Assembly (NCBI GenBank): GCA_002104905.1
Contig: MCFE01000013.1
Location: 1 to 64,000 of the forward strand
Reading direction: 5' to 3'
DNA length: 64,000 nt
Origin: Basidiobolus meristosporus CBS 931.73
Lineage: Eukaryota > Basidiobolomycota > Basidiobolomycetes > Basidiobolales > Basidiobolaceae
A model generated the notes under the pieces. It ran no database searches. It saw nothing but the letters and a program-made list of their open reading frames with translations, and was not told the DNA's origin. The stretch's first letter is position 1, and the number at the start of each line of letters is the position of its first letter. Below are positions 10,965 through 24,495 of this stretch, in pieces. The translations under genes and the position numbers were made by a program.

Positions 10965-11901
10965 GTCAAATCGCTAATTAACCCCTAATAAATCCCCACA
11001 TGTACTTAACTCTAATTGTATTCAACGTGGTCCACGTACCAGTGTGGAAATGAGTCGCACTTGTCTCCGGAGGGAAATGAGTTTGTGTCCGCCATCATTG
11101 GTTGACAATGGAGCTCGGAATAGTCCTGGGTGACTGGGGGAGGTAATCTGGTTTAGCTACGGCTACCTATCTAGATGTCATGGTTTCCTCTTCGAGCCCT
11201 GATCTCACTCGCCTGAAACTGATCTTGATGCATTATCCTTGCACCACATTGATTGCTAATGGCTATTGCGAGGTGTTGATCTTTGTACGGTTATATCGAG
11301 TGTGGAGTTTTCATTGCCTAAATTTAGCCAATTTCCGTGCCTGAGGGAGTGCTAGAGTCTAGACTCATCCTTACGAAATCCACCAACTGTCACTTCGGTC
11401 AACAAGAAACCGAATTTTTATAGTAACCCAACGCCATGCTTTGAAACTTGTCCATCATATGACACCCAGTCAAACCGTAGCTTTATTAAATTAAGGAGCA
11501 TCAGTGATCGTACAACATAGAAAATCTCCGCTATTGAGACAAGCTCATTTCGAACCAAGCATCTAACACTGGCCGAGATAACATGGCATCGAGTTCCTCT
11601 CAGCTTTGCGAATCATATTGCTGTGGTAATCAACGAGATCAACGATGAGATGAACATCTCACTGATGTTATCTCGGTAATTATCAATTGGCCCCAAGTCG
11701 ATGCAAAAGGATGGCTATGGTAGGGCGGTTACATGTGAAGTTGCGGATACAGGCTGGTGGTTGCACAGCACCGTTTTCACCAGGGTGATAAATCTGGGCC
11801 CTTCAGATTCCTATTTTTAATCCTCGTTGTACACACATCTCTTATAAAAGCCAGGTGGTTCCTCAACAAGATTTAGTCAATCTTCGCTAATCGTTCATAA
11901 A
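10965..11901. other. Intergenic, HEL2 3' flank and globin promoter
   Basis: 937 bases. Apart from the TATAAAAG box near the globin gene I see no ORF with protein features, no long repeat and no RNA gene. Confidence 0.5.
11843..11850 (+). promoter_or_regulatory. TATA box of the truncated haemoglobin gene
   Basis: TATAAAAG, 59 bases before the globin ATG. This is a strong match; TATA-type promoters in fungi tend to drive inducible genes. Confidence 0.6.
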
Positions 11902-12573
11902 ATGGATTTCCTTTCGAGCATGTTCGGGTACAAGAAGTCCCCTTCCATTAGCTCCATGAACCGAAGCTATCGCTCTCGGGACAACTTAACTCGTAGGAAC
12001 ATGCCTCTGGAAAAAGCAACCATCACAGTAGACACCCTAGACTATAGCGAGAAATCATTTTCTAACCAATCCTGCCCTGTCACGGGGCATCGCGCGGACT
12101 CTGGTTACTCCGATAACTCGGAAGGATGTCCGTTCTCCAAGCCAATCGAGAACATGATGGAAATCCCGCATAGGCAGAGCGCAAATGAGGAGCCCACGAT
12201 CCTTGAGATATTAGGTGAAGATCGGGTGGAGCAGATCGTCGAGCGATTCTACCATTACAATCTCACCGACAAGAAGACCCGGTTGTTCTTCCAAGGGATC
12301 AACATTGAAAGGCTGCAGCGAATGCAAACAGTGTTTCTGGTGCATTTGCTGGGCGGCAAACCTATAAATATGCGTAAAATGCGTTCCGCCCACAAGCGTC
12401 TGCTGGATCTCAATGACGGTCACTTCGATGCGGTCATGAAGAATCTGATGAGAGCCGCAAAGGACTTGAAGGTTCCCCGTCATCTGCGCGAGAGAATCCT
12501 TGATGCTGCCGAAGTCACCAGGGATGATGTCCTGGGGCGTACGCCGGTGCATGAGCACCACGTGGGGCATTAA
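11902..12573 (+). CDS. Group I truncated haemoglobin with N-terminal extension
   Basis: Haem protein of the 2-on-2 truncated globin family; bacterial and algal group I members bind oxygen and often detoxify nitric oxide. Single exon, 223 aa. The globin domain is at about 96-215: ILGEDRVEQIVERFYHYNL carries Tyr B10 (about residue 117), LQRMQTVFLVHLLGG carries Leu E7 and Gln E11, and MRSAHKRLLDLNDGHFDAV carries the proximal His F8 (about 164). This is the group I (trHbN-like) residue set. Residues 1-95 form a Ser/Arg-rich, probably disordered extension with two Cys-Pro motifs, SCPVTGH (C58) and GCPFSK (C76), resembling haem-regulatory motifs. No introns, unlike most neighbours, and its own TATA box. 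Fungal globins are usually flavohaemoglobins or single-domain globins, so transfer is possible. Confidence 0.88.
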   Translation: MDFLSSMFGYKKSPSISSMNRSYRSRDNLTRRNMPLEKATITVDTLDYSEKSFSNQSCPVTGHRADSGYSDNSEGCPFSKPIENMMEIPHRQSANEEPTILEILGEDRVEQIVERFYHYNLTDKKTRLFFQGINIERLQRMQTVFLVHLLGGKPINMRKMRSAHKRLLDLNDGHFDAVMKNLMRAAKDLKVPRHLRERILDAAEVTRDDVLGRTPVHEHHVGH

Positions 12574-13304
12574 TGATGCCATACCATTCATCTATATTTT
12601 CAGCATGTAAAACTAAGCAACACCGAGTTGATTGTGTAATTACTTGATTAATCCTTAACCTATCATCCATACCCCCACCCCCCACATAGAGTTAATCCCA
12701 TCCACCTAGAATTTTGCCATTATCATCTATAGAACGCCATTTCTCTATTGTTTACTTGAATTTTCCTGGTGAAGGTTTCTTTCTTCCATATATCTTATGT
12801 ACCAGTGACAATTTATTTATTAAAAAACAAGTGTTCCATCCCAATCATTGTCGTTAGTTAGGAATCCTCGTAGTATGGCTATTGTCGTCTCCATGCAACA
12901 TGCTCCATCGTTGAGTCGTCCATTTTTCTTGTCGATTTTCTTCGCTACTCGGCTGCTCGGTGTGTGTCACGTGATTTAGTGGGTTAGATTTCATCTACCC
13001 CATATTCAAATAGTTCAATTGGGGCCCCAACGATATTTGGTAACCTAAAACGAGGCGCTAGTCAAAGTTTGTCAGGCTTGTTCAGGAAAAAGTAGACTGG
13101 AAACTCCACAGGGTACGTATAACGCATATAACTTTTCTCAGATGAGGTCAGGATGGGTCACGTTTATGTAGTTTAGTTCGTTCAGACGAAGCTTAGAGTT
13201 GAGCTGTATCATTCGAACCCCCAAACGAGTCAAGCCCCGATTCTCTCGAGCAAATTACTTATCCTCTCTTCTCGTGAATCTTTTTCTTTCAACCTAGATT
13301 CAAC
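12574..13304. other. Intergenic, globin 3' flank and NDUFA5 promoter
   Basis: 731 bases with several AT-rich stretches and a palindromic TCACGTGA at 12967-12974. No supported ORF. Confidence 0.5.
12967..12974. promoter_or_regulatory. TCACGTGA E-box (Cbf1-type) upstream of NDUFA5
   Basis: Perfect 8-base palindrome about 330 bases before the NDUFA5 ATG. Cbf1-type bHLH factors bind this sequence at respiratory and methionine genes in several fungi. Function here is inference. Confidence 0.35.
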
Positions 13305-13806
13305 ATGTTTCGTACCAGCACTTTACTCAACGTTGTTAAAGAGGTTCGTGGCGTAACTTGGATGCTTATTAGTGTTGGAGATATTTAACGCTTGTTGTAC
13401 AGTCCACTGGCCTCTTCGGCATAGCTGTTCATTCCAACCCTCGTCCTCACTTGATCAATGTATATAACCAGACCTTGGCTGTTTTGGATCGTCTCCCCTC
13501 CAATGCAGTTTACCGTCACGCCACTACAGCCTTGATCAAGCAAAAGTTATCTTTCGTCGAGAACACCGAAAACATTGCCGAGTTGGAGAGCAAGTTGGAT
13601 GCTGGCCAAATCGAGGAAGTAATCATGGCCGCTGAGGACGAGCTCAAGCTTGCCCAAAAGATGGAGGAGTGGAAAGCGTACGTATCAGTATTGGTTTTGC
13701 TTTATTGGTGCCAACACAGCCACTAACATTATTATTATTATTTAGTTGGGAGCCTCTTGCCGTTGAGCCTTTGGATGACCAATGGGTATATCCTGGCCGC
13801 AAGTAA
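13305..13806 (+). CDS. NDUFA5: NADH:ubiquinone oxidoreductase subunit NDUFA5 (B13, 29.9 kDa subunit family)
   Basis: Accessory subunit of the peripheral arm of respiratory complex I, mitochondrial matrix side. Three exons: 13305-13343, 13403-13677 and 13746-13806; 124 aa. Family signatures are STGLFGIAV near the start, YNQTLAVLDRLPSNAVYR, the ETC_C1_NDUFA5 core ELESKLDAGQIEEVIMAAEDEL and the C-terminal MEEWKAWEPLAVEPLDDQW. The short first exon (MFRTSTLLNVVKE) looks like the start of a mitochondrial targeting region. Possession of complex I excludes Saccharomyces-type yeasts. A long fungal C-terminal extension, seen in some ascomycetes, is absent. Confidence 0.95.
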
Positions 13807-13983
13807 ATCCATACTCGCCGTCTACGATACACACCAATATACATCATTTATTCACTTTCAGTCGATTCATTATTATAAAAGACTTAACCCATGTCCACAA
13901 ACATGTACATGCATCCACAACATCACCACAGTAAAGAATGATATGTGCCTGAATGGGAAAACCGCTATTTCGATTAACATGAA

Positions 13984-13998
13984 CCCTAACCCTAGCCC
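13984..13998. promoter_or_regulatory. Telobox (CCCTAA orientation) upstream of the MIC12-like gene
   Basis: CCCTAACCCTAGCCC, about 165 bases upstream of the next ATG. It pairs with an inverted copy (AGGGTTAGGG) at 14059-14068. Confidence 0.4.
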
Positions 13999-14058
13999 TG
14001 ATCCTCCCCTTCCGTCATAAATCCATTTTTGGGGACGTGAGTTTTGGGGAGGAAGCCC

Positions 14059-14068
14059 AGGGTTAGGG
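14059..14068. promoter_or_regulatory. Telobox (TTAGGG orientation) upstream of the MIC12-like gene
   Basis: AGGGTTAGGG, about 95 bases upstream of the ATG at 14162 and opposite in orientation to the copy at 13984. Confidence 0.4.
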
Positions 14069-14161
14069 GAAGCTGGCTTCAATTTGTGTGTCCTTGGATA
14101 TTTCAAACAAGACTCGTGGCATAGGTTGTACTAGTAAATATTTTCAAGCATACTAGGTGTG

Positions 14162-14559
14162 ATGGGTAGAGTATTTACCACCGTAGCTGGGCTTACCCTT
14201 GCGGCAGGCACTGTATATTACATCCAAAAGAGAACCGCGCGCAACCCACGGAATATTGACCAACTCGTATCGCAAGCTAAGCAGACATGGGACGAATCCT
14301 TGACCAAGTTGGACAATGTAAGCGCTCAAGTGAATGTAATGAACGTAGACCGGTATTTCTAATTACTTTAAATCAATTTCAGCTTGATGATGTACAGGCC
14401 AAACAGCCCCCCAGTACACTCTCCTTGATTCAGAACGAGGTCACCTACTTCACGAAGCAGTTTGTCCCGGATATGAAGAATTCCTGGAATCAGGGGGTTT
14501 CCCGCCTGGCCCAGCGTGCCAACAGTGTCGATGTGGACCTGAAAAGCTTGTGGAAATGA
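14162..14559 (+). CDS. Small mitochondrial inner-membrane protein, probable MICOS subunit Mic12/Aim5
   Basis: Two exons, 14162-14317 and 14383-14559, give 110 aa. One hydrophobic segment lies near the N-terminus (TTVAGLTLAAGTVYYI, about 6-21), followed directly by basic residues (KRTAR). The rest is a soluble amphipathic region with KQTWDESLTKLDN and a C-terminal MKNSWNQGVSRL. Length, topology and the Trp-Asn-x3-Ser/Val pattern near the end resemble fungal Mic12 (Aim5), which stabilises crista junctions, but the family is weakly conserved. It could also be another small inner-membrane protein. The start uses the ATG at 14162; the upstream in-frame GTG is not needed. Confidence 0.55.
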
Positions 14560-14963
14560 TAAAGACGAACTGCGGATTTTTCAAACATATGAGCCCTTCC
14601 CACCATCGTTGTAGTACACCTTTCCTCAAGCTTTGCATTAAACATAACATATATACACATGCCATATGTCCATTGATCCCCAATTGGTTTGGGAATATTC
14701 TAGCCCGCGAATATGGAATACTTCGCCACACATCTGCTGGGAATATTCTGACCTATAAAATTGGAGCAGCTGGGTGCCGAGAATGGGCGATAAATAACAA
14801 CATATAGGGCGTGCACCCCAAAAGCAACGAATAAATCTGGTCCGAGGAAGTTTCGAAATGGGAGATTTGCTAATATTGGACGATGTCATCGTTTATGCAT
14901 ATGCTTGAATTTGTATCTATTTATGTCGAGTCTGTACAAAATATACATTTCCTGGTGTTGAAG
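14560..14963. other. Convergent intergenic region
   Basis: 404 bases between the MIC12-like stop and the stop of the unknown minus-strand gene. AT-rich, with no supported ORF. Confidence 0.45.
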
Positions 14964-15647
14964 CTACAAATATACAAGGGGCCTTTCACGAGTGATCCTA
15001 GAATTGGTATGCAGGCGATGATGCATGTCTTCGCATTGTTGCAACAAGGCCTTTTTCCACGAATTGCGGCGGAAGAGGCCGGCGACCTTTTTCCCAGAGG
15101 ATGTCGAAGACACGGGCATAAAGAAGTCCAGTCGACACTCGAAGCTTATTGGAATAACCACACGATCGAGGCTTCGGTGAATGGTGTTGCATTCTGTCTC
15201 GTAGACGAACGTCCAATCCGATTTACTGGAGACGCTACGAACATCTATGCGACCGATGTTCAAGGAGATCGGCCTAGGGAGAACGTTGTGCCGATCGTCG
15301 TCAATAAAGATCTGGGAGATGGCAGGCTTCACCGAGCTAGAGAGTTGAAAACGAGCGATGGCACGCTTGGCCTTGAAAATGACCACTCCAGAGGCGGTGT
15401 CGAAGGAAGAGAATTCGAACTCAAAGGTCACTTTCTCGTTCACATCCTGGTTAACTACAAGCAGAAGGGTTTGTTGTTGTAGTCGACGCTCGACGATGCT
15501 GCGAACCATGTCTTGGCATTCTTGGTAGTTCCTCATGACTGATGCTAGTGTCTTGTAGTCGGCATCCTCGAGTACCTTGAATACCGCATCTCTGGAATAC
15601 TGTTGCGTGACTGGGGTAGGACGTTTGATCGAGGCGCGACGCAACAT
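14964..15647 (-). CDS. Hypothetical protein, 227 aa, family not recognised
   Basis: Single open frame. I chose the ATG at 15647 because a TATATAAG box lies about 55-60 bases upstream; a longer frame reaches 15722 but only with a TTG start and would include the TATA box. Sequence: a basic start (MLRRASIKRP), a helical stretch (VFKVLEDADYKTLASVMRNYQECQDMVRSIVERRLQQ), then a probably beta-rich middle (TLLLVVNQDVNEKVTFEFEFSSF; KSDWTFVYETECN) and a basic tail. No signal peptide or membrane segment is seen. The pattern looks like a compact globular intracellular protein. Function unknown. Confidence 0.6.
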   Translation of the reverse strand: MLRRASIKRPTPVTQQYSRDAVFKVLEDADYKTLASVMRNYQECQDMVRSIVERRLQQQTLLLVVNQDVNEKVTFEFEFSSFDTASGVVIFKAKRAIARFQLSSSVKPAISQIFIDDDRHNVLPRPISLNIGRIDVRSVSSKSDWTFVYETECNTIHRSLDRVVIPISFECRLDFFMPVSSTSSGKKVAGLFRRNSWKKALLQQCEDMHHRLHTNSRITRERPLVYL

Positions 15648-15701
15648 TTTGTGAAACTCAGTTGAATCGAAAGAGATGAATGTTTTTGCGGTTGCTGTCG
15701 G

Positions 15702-15709
15702 CTTATATA
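15702..15709 (-). promoter_or_regulatory. TATA box of the 227-aa unknown gene
   Basis: TATATAAG on the minus strand, about 55 bases upstream of the ATG at 15647. It decides the start codon choice. Confidence 0.5.
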
Positions 15710-15878
15710 TGTCCTTGAACAAGGGTCGCCATCCATATTAGGAACTGTTTGGTTCAAACGGTGAGTGTTAAGCAGGCTAGTCACTATTTGGTATTGCCAC
15801 TAAGCATGCGGCTAAATTAAAAAGGAATCGTTGGAGTATGTTCAAATAAAGTCCATACTTGTAATTACTGGATGTGAT

Positions 15879-16142
15879 CTATCGAAATGCTCCGTACCCA
15901 AATGCCCTATACTCGGACGGCCCATTACGGAATAGAGCCACCAACTTTACTCCCGTGATGGATTGTAATGCACATAGTTTATGCCAACTTCCAATATAGG
16001 GGTCATTTTTCGTACCATCACAAATATATTTATTACTTTGATGAATGGCAAATGCGTAATCTAACCAACCGTCTTTATTGCTAAACCTACAATAAGCGAC
16101 AGTGAATTCAGGTCCCCGTTCTACTAAGCTTTCTTTAAACAA
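15879..16142 (-). pseudogene. Coding-like remnant, probably 3' fragment of a lost gene
   Basis: An 87-codon frame with strongly protein-like content (FTVAYCRFSNKDGWLDYAFA, SWHKLCALQSITGVKLVALF, YRAFGYGAF then stop) but without any ATG. In frame upstream it continues only 7-8 codons (RGRGAEL) to a TAG that forms part of a TTTTTAG acceptor-like sequence. Any upstream exon would have to overlap the start of the oppositely oriented CNOT9 gene at 16170. It therefore looks like the last exon of a gene that lost its 5' part. Family not recognised; an antisense exon of a longer transcript is the alternative. Confidence 0.4.
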
Positions 16143-16169
16143 TTCAGCTCCTCTTCCTCTCTAAAAACC

Positions 16170-17604
16170 ATGCATTCACTGGGCCAACATAGCAACAATC
16201 CTCAGCTGCAGCAGTATCTTCAGCTTCAGCAAGCTGCTGCCATGAAAAACCCTTCTGGCTTGAGTGCGCCCAATCTAGGCGGCCCAACTCCCATGTTAGG
16301 TAAACTTCCGTCTAGCTTGGGGTTTTCTAATGGCCCAAACAACCTACCTAACATATACACATATCTAGGTGACCCATACTACGGAGCCGGAGGAAATGCT
16401 GCTGGTGGTAGCCACAACAATTTACCCATGCCTTACGGTGGAGCACAGCAGCAAAGATATGCGTTGATGGAAGAGGAAGCCATATATTCCTTTATTTTGG
16501 ATCTATTTCATCCGGACTCTCGTGAGCAAGCGCTTGCCCAGCTTGCCAAAAGAAGAGAGACATTTGAGGACTTGGCTGTCGTTTTGTGGAATTCCTTTGG
16601 TAACAACCCTTTGCTTAGGCCGCACCATCCAATTTACTGACCAAGTCGAACAGGTGTCATGTCGATTTTGTTGCAAGAAATCGCAAGCGTTTATCCGCTT
16701 CTTGACTCTGAATTGACGAACTCCATCTCCAATAGAGTGTGCAACGCTTTAGCGTTGTTGCAATGCGTTGCAAGTCATAGCGAAACCAGGTTACCCTTTC
16801 TTGGAAGTAGGTTCATCCAGTTTGTCTGGCTTCGCTGATCAGAGAAGTCTAACCCTTGGTTTCGCCTCTAGCCCATTTCCCCTATTTCTTGTATCCCATG
16901 TTGAACACCACGGACAATAGCAAGCCATTCGAATACCTGCGTTTGACTGCACTTGGAGTGATCGGTGCATTGGTCAAGGTGACGAAGCAATCTGAAATTC
17001 TCCGTACCACGTCACCGTTGTTAACCCAAGTCCTCATGAACTTTAGCAAGATTGCCCGGAGGTGGTTAGCTTCCTGTTGAACACGGAGATCATCCCTATA
17101 TGCCTCCGTATTATGAACCACGGGGCCGAGCTTTCCAAAACGGTAACGGCCTCTCGAGACTGTCGAATGAGAAGTCCGGCTCTTAACCAATTCCTCGCCT
17201 ACAGGTGGCTATATTCATACTGCAGAAGATACTCCAGGACGACTACGGGCTGCTTTACATCTGCCAGACATATGAGAGGTTCTTTGCCGTCATCACCGTG
17301 CTTGAAAACATGGTGATGCACCTAATTGACACCCAGTCTTGCCGCTTGTTGAAGCATGTTGTTCGTTGCTACTTGAGACTGTGTGACAACCAAAGGTAAC
17401 CAAACCCCGGCACTTTTGCTTCGATTTGTCACTCCTTTACTCTAATGCTTTTCTCTTAGGGCTCGTGAGGCACTTCAGTCGTGCCTTCCAAACCCCTTGC
17501 GAGACGGTTCCTTCGCTCTCACACTGAAGGAGGATTTGGTGGCGAAACGGGCGCTCAATCAATTGTTGGTAATACTAACTGAGGGTATGAATCCGGGGAA
17601 TTAG
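16170..17604 (+). CDS. CNOT9: CCR4-NOT complex subunit 9 (CNOT9/Caf40/Rcd1)
   Basis: Armadillo-repeat module of the CCR4-NOT deadenylase, which recruits RNA-binding partners. Six exons: 16170-16599, 16654-16806, 16872-16978, 17047-17142, 17205-17395 and 17460-17604; 373 aa. The first about 95 residues are Gln/Asn/Gly-rich ([15 protein letters not shown]) and probably disordered. The Rcd1 core then starts with [22 protein letters not shown] and continues with [78 protein letters not shown] and [23 protein letters not shown]. Phases close throughout. The stop at 17604 follows LTEGMNPGN; a shorter spliced end cannot be excluded. Confidence 0.95.
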
Positions 17605-18110
17605 ATTGGCACTCTCCTTCACCCCCCCAACTCGTTACTCATGGGCATGGCTGTAGTTCACCTGTAGAAATATCATTGTTTTTTAATTGTCACTCTATAA
17701 CAACTCTCTTCGGAGAACTTCCAACACAACACAAGACGGTTCTCAACTCTACCCCTTCAATGCATCCAAAAGTAATGGTCCACACAGCCCCCACTAGATT
17801 TCACTTAATCCATGTTGCTCCATTACCATCACCCTTCCTCACCCACATTTCAAATCCCAAAACCCCCTTACATTTAGATACTTGAGCATACCGCTTCTTT
17901 TTCACACAAATAAATGCCCACTGTAGTCTACTTCTCCGGCAGTGGGTGTGGTGAAGATGAAGCGCACGGGCCCACATTCTCCCCACATATTGTTCTGGTT
18001 ATGGCTGTGGCTCATCACTTTATTTACCCTTATCTTAGGAATCGGTGCACTGGGCGGGTTGCCATCAGTCTACGGGGAGAGGGGCATTGATAACCGTGTT
18101 GACGTTCAGG

Positions 18111-18140
18111 TCACACACACACACACACCCGCACACACAT
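18111..18140. repeat. CA dinucleotide microsatellite
   Basis: Mostly uninterrupted ACACAC with a single break (CCCG) in the middle. Lies in the region between two gene ends. Confidence 0.7.
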
Positions 18141-18297
18141 AGTATAGAAGTGGACATCTGGATGGGTGTGGCGAATAGTGGAGTGTTGGTGTTGGCGGCG
18201 GGAGGTGGTGGAGAGCGCTCAAAACAATTATGAATGGTATGATTTGATAGAAAAATCCTAACTCTCGATACAATGAATAGAATGAAGTCGATGCAGG

Positions 18298-18327
18298 TAG
18301 TGGTGGTGGTGGTGGTGGTGGTGGTGA
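18298..18327. repeat. TGG trinucleotide tract
   Basis: Consecutive GGT/TGG units just past the YAK1 3' end. G-rich on the plus strand. Confidence 0.7.
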
Positions 18328-18508
18328 ATGTGTGTGGCGGAGGAAAATGAGAGCAAAAATGAAGACGTCGATATAGGCCATTGGCGATATCTAAATAGTG
18401 TTCGGTATGTATGGGCGGGGGTTTCGGAGTCACACTCTTGTTCGTGCTTGTATTTCAAGTAAAAGTGGAAGCATTGAATGGGGCTGATCCACCCAATATT
18501 CGACTGCT

Positions 18509-22947
<4,439 letters not shown>

Positions 22948-24495
22948 ATTATCCGATACCTAGTGCTAAGATTGAATCGGGAATCAGTACTCTGGTTGTA
23001 CTCAAGAGATATGCGGGATGAGGGTATGGTGTATTCCAGGTGGGAATCTACGCAGAATGGTAAGAAGAACAAATAAGGTCTGGACCAAGATGATGTAGTG
23101 AAGAGATTTCAATCGCGTTGTAGACCGCACATATGAGCTACGGGTAGGCGAGGCTACAACATCTGTCGCACTGGCAAATGTAGACCGTAATGTGTACGCA
23201 GCTTCTAGTTAAAGGGTTGATGCAGCAACTGCAATGCTTACCTGAAAATTAACCACCAATCCCTAATGCAGAAGTGAAGGCGGGCGATCGCAAGAGATTG
23301 AATATGACCAGACGCAATATTTACTCAAGTTCGGCGTGTGAAAGACTGGACTGGCAAGCTGTAGTATACGATAGAACTCAATTCTAGAAGAAAACAAGAG
23401 CAAATTACTGAAGATAGTAAGTTGGCTCCACCCAGATAGGTCCAAGGACAGGTAAAAAATGGATTCGAGGGATGAAAGGACTGGAGGAAGACAGAATAAC
23501 TCAATGGCCAAGGTTGGCTGAATGGGTGTATGTGCTGGGACTACGAAAAGTGAAAAGGAGAGGGGAATACTTGGTTAATTATAAAGATAATTTACCGATC
23601 AATAGTAAACGTTCAATTGTAAAAAATTAAATACCAACAGCTAAACAACAAACCAACCTCAGATTAGCCTCAGTCAATCGTCTGTTACTTTTGATTATGC
23701 CACAGATATTTAACCTGGCCAGTCCTATTGAGGTATGTTACTGGATATCGCTCCATACTGGTCGATACTAGGAAGACATGGCTTGTCAAATGATCGCTGA
23801 ATCCTAATGGCCGCAACCTCAACGAAAAGCCGTCAACTAGCCACGGTCAAAACGGTGCACTGTATTACCTCAACGTTGCCCATATTTCATTATGCAACAA
23901 TTTCCATTTACCACTCAACCCGTAGAACATTAATTAGCTTTTTATGCAATAATTGTTTCTCGATGATGGGAATAATGGTTTCTCGATGATGGCAAATCAA
24001 TCTTTCTGGAATACAATGTCACTCCTATCATTCTAAATAGAGAAAACCGGATAATAACCTGGAGAGCGTTGCTGTGGAAATAATCTAGCCATGAGTGAAC
24101 CCTAAATACTGTGGCTTTTAAGAGATGTTGTAGGGTACTTGAATTCTTGCGATCATCTGTGGCTGTTAGGCGATGTTGTAGGGTGCTCCTCGACATGCCA
24201 CATGTTTATTGTAATTGATGAAAATCGTGCCATTCTCTGGCCATACAATCATCAAGGCGGGCAAGTGACAGAGTCCGGGGGGATTCGTGGGTAGGAATCC
24301 TGAGCAACCACAAATATGCCTGGCGAGGTTTTGTTTATTTGAAATCAATTGTTTTTGTCAGCATCACCAATTATTGGATAATCATCGCACAACAACTAGT
24401 GCTTAGCCATAGGTGGTTGTTTTGGTATTTCCCCTCCGAGTGATATATGTTGACAAGAAGGGCTCTTGTTATAACATACAATAAATAATTCTTGT
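22948..24495. other. Divergent intergenic region, YAK1 / MMS22
   Basis: 1.55 kb without a supported gene. Contains short imperfect direct repeats at 23954-23990 and 24109-24187 and a telobox AACCCTAA at 24098-24105, about 390 bases upstream of MMS22. A long YAK1 5' leader is likely. Confidence 0.5.
24109..24187 (+). repeat. Imperfect direct repeat, two units
   Basis: Unit 1 (24109-24138) and unit 2 (24158-24187) share the core CTGTGGCT, then GATGTTGTAGGGT, separated by about 20 bases. A second small duplication (GTTTCTCGATGATGG, twice) lies just upstream at about 23954-23990. Confidence 0.6.

Larger units (their letters stand above)
13807..14161. other. Intergenic between NDUFA5 and MIC12-like gene
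   Basis: 355 bases holding the two teloboxes listed separately. The open frames here (for example 13873-14106 minus) show no family features. Confidence 0.45.
15648..16169. other. Intergenic between unknown gene and CNOT9
   Basis: Holds the TATA box and promoter of the unknown gene, the coding-like remnant (15879-16142) and only about 27 bases between that remnant and the CNOT9 ATG. Confidence 0.4.
17605..18508. other. Convergent intergenic region with simple repeats
   Basis: 904 bases between the CNOT9 and YAK1 stops. Contains a CA tract (about 18111-18140) and a TGG tract (about 18298-18327). The open frames across the repeats are low-complexity artefacts. Confidence 0.55.

Noticed and set aside
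18065-18458. Several minus-strand frames with Pro/His/Thr runs
   Set aside because: They are translations of the CA and TGG microsatellites between CNOT9 and YAK1.
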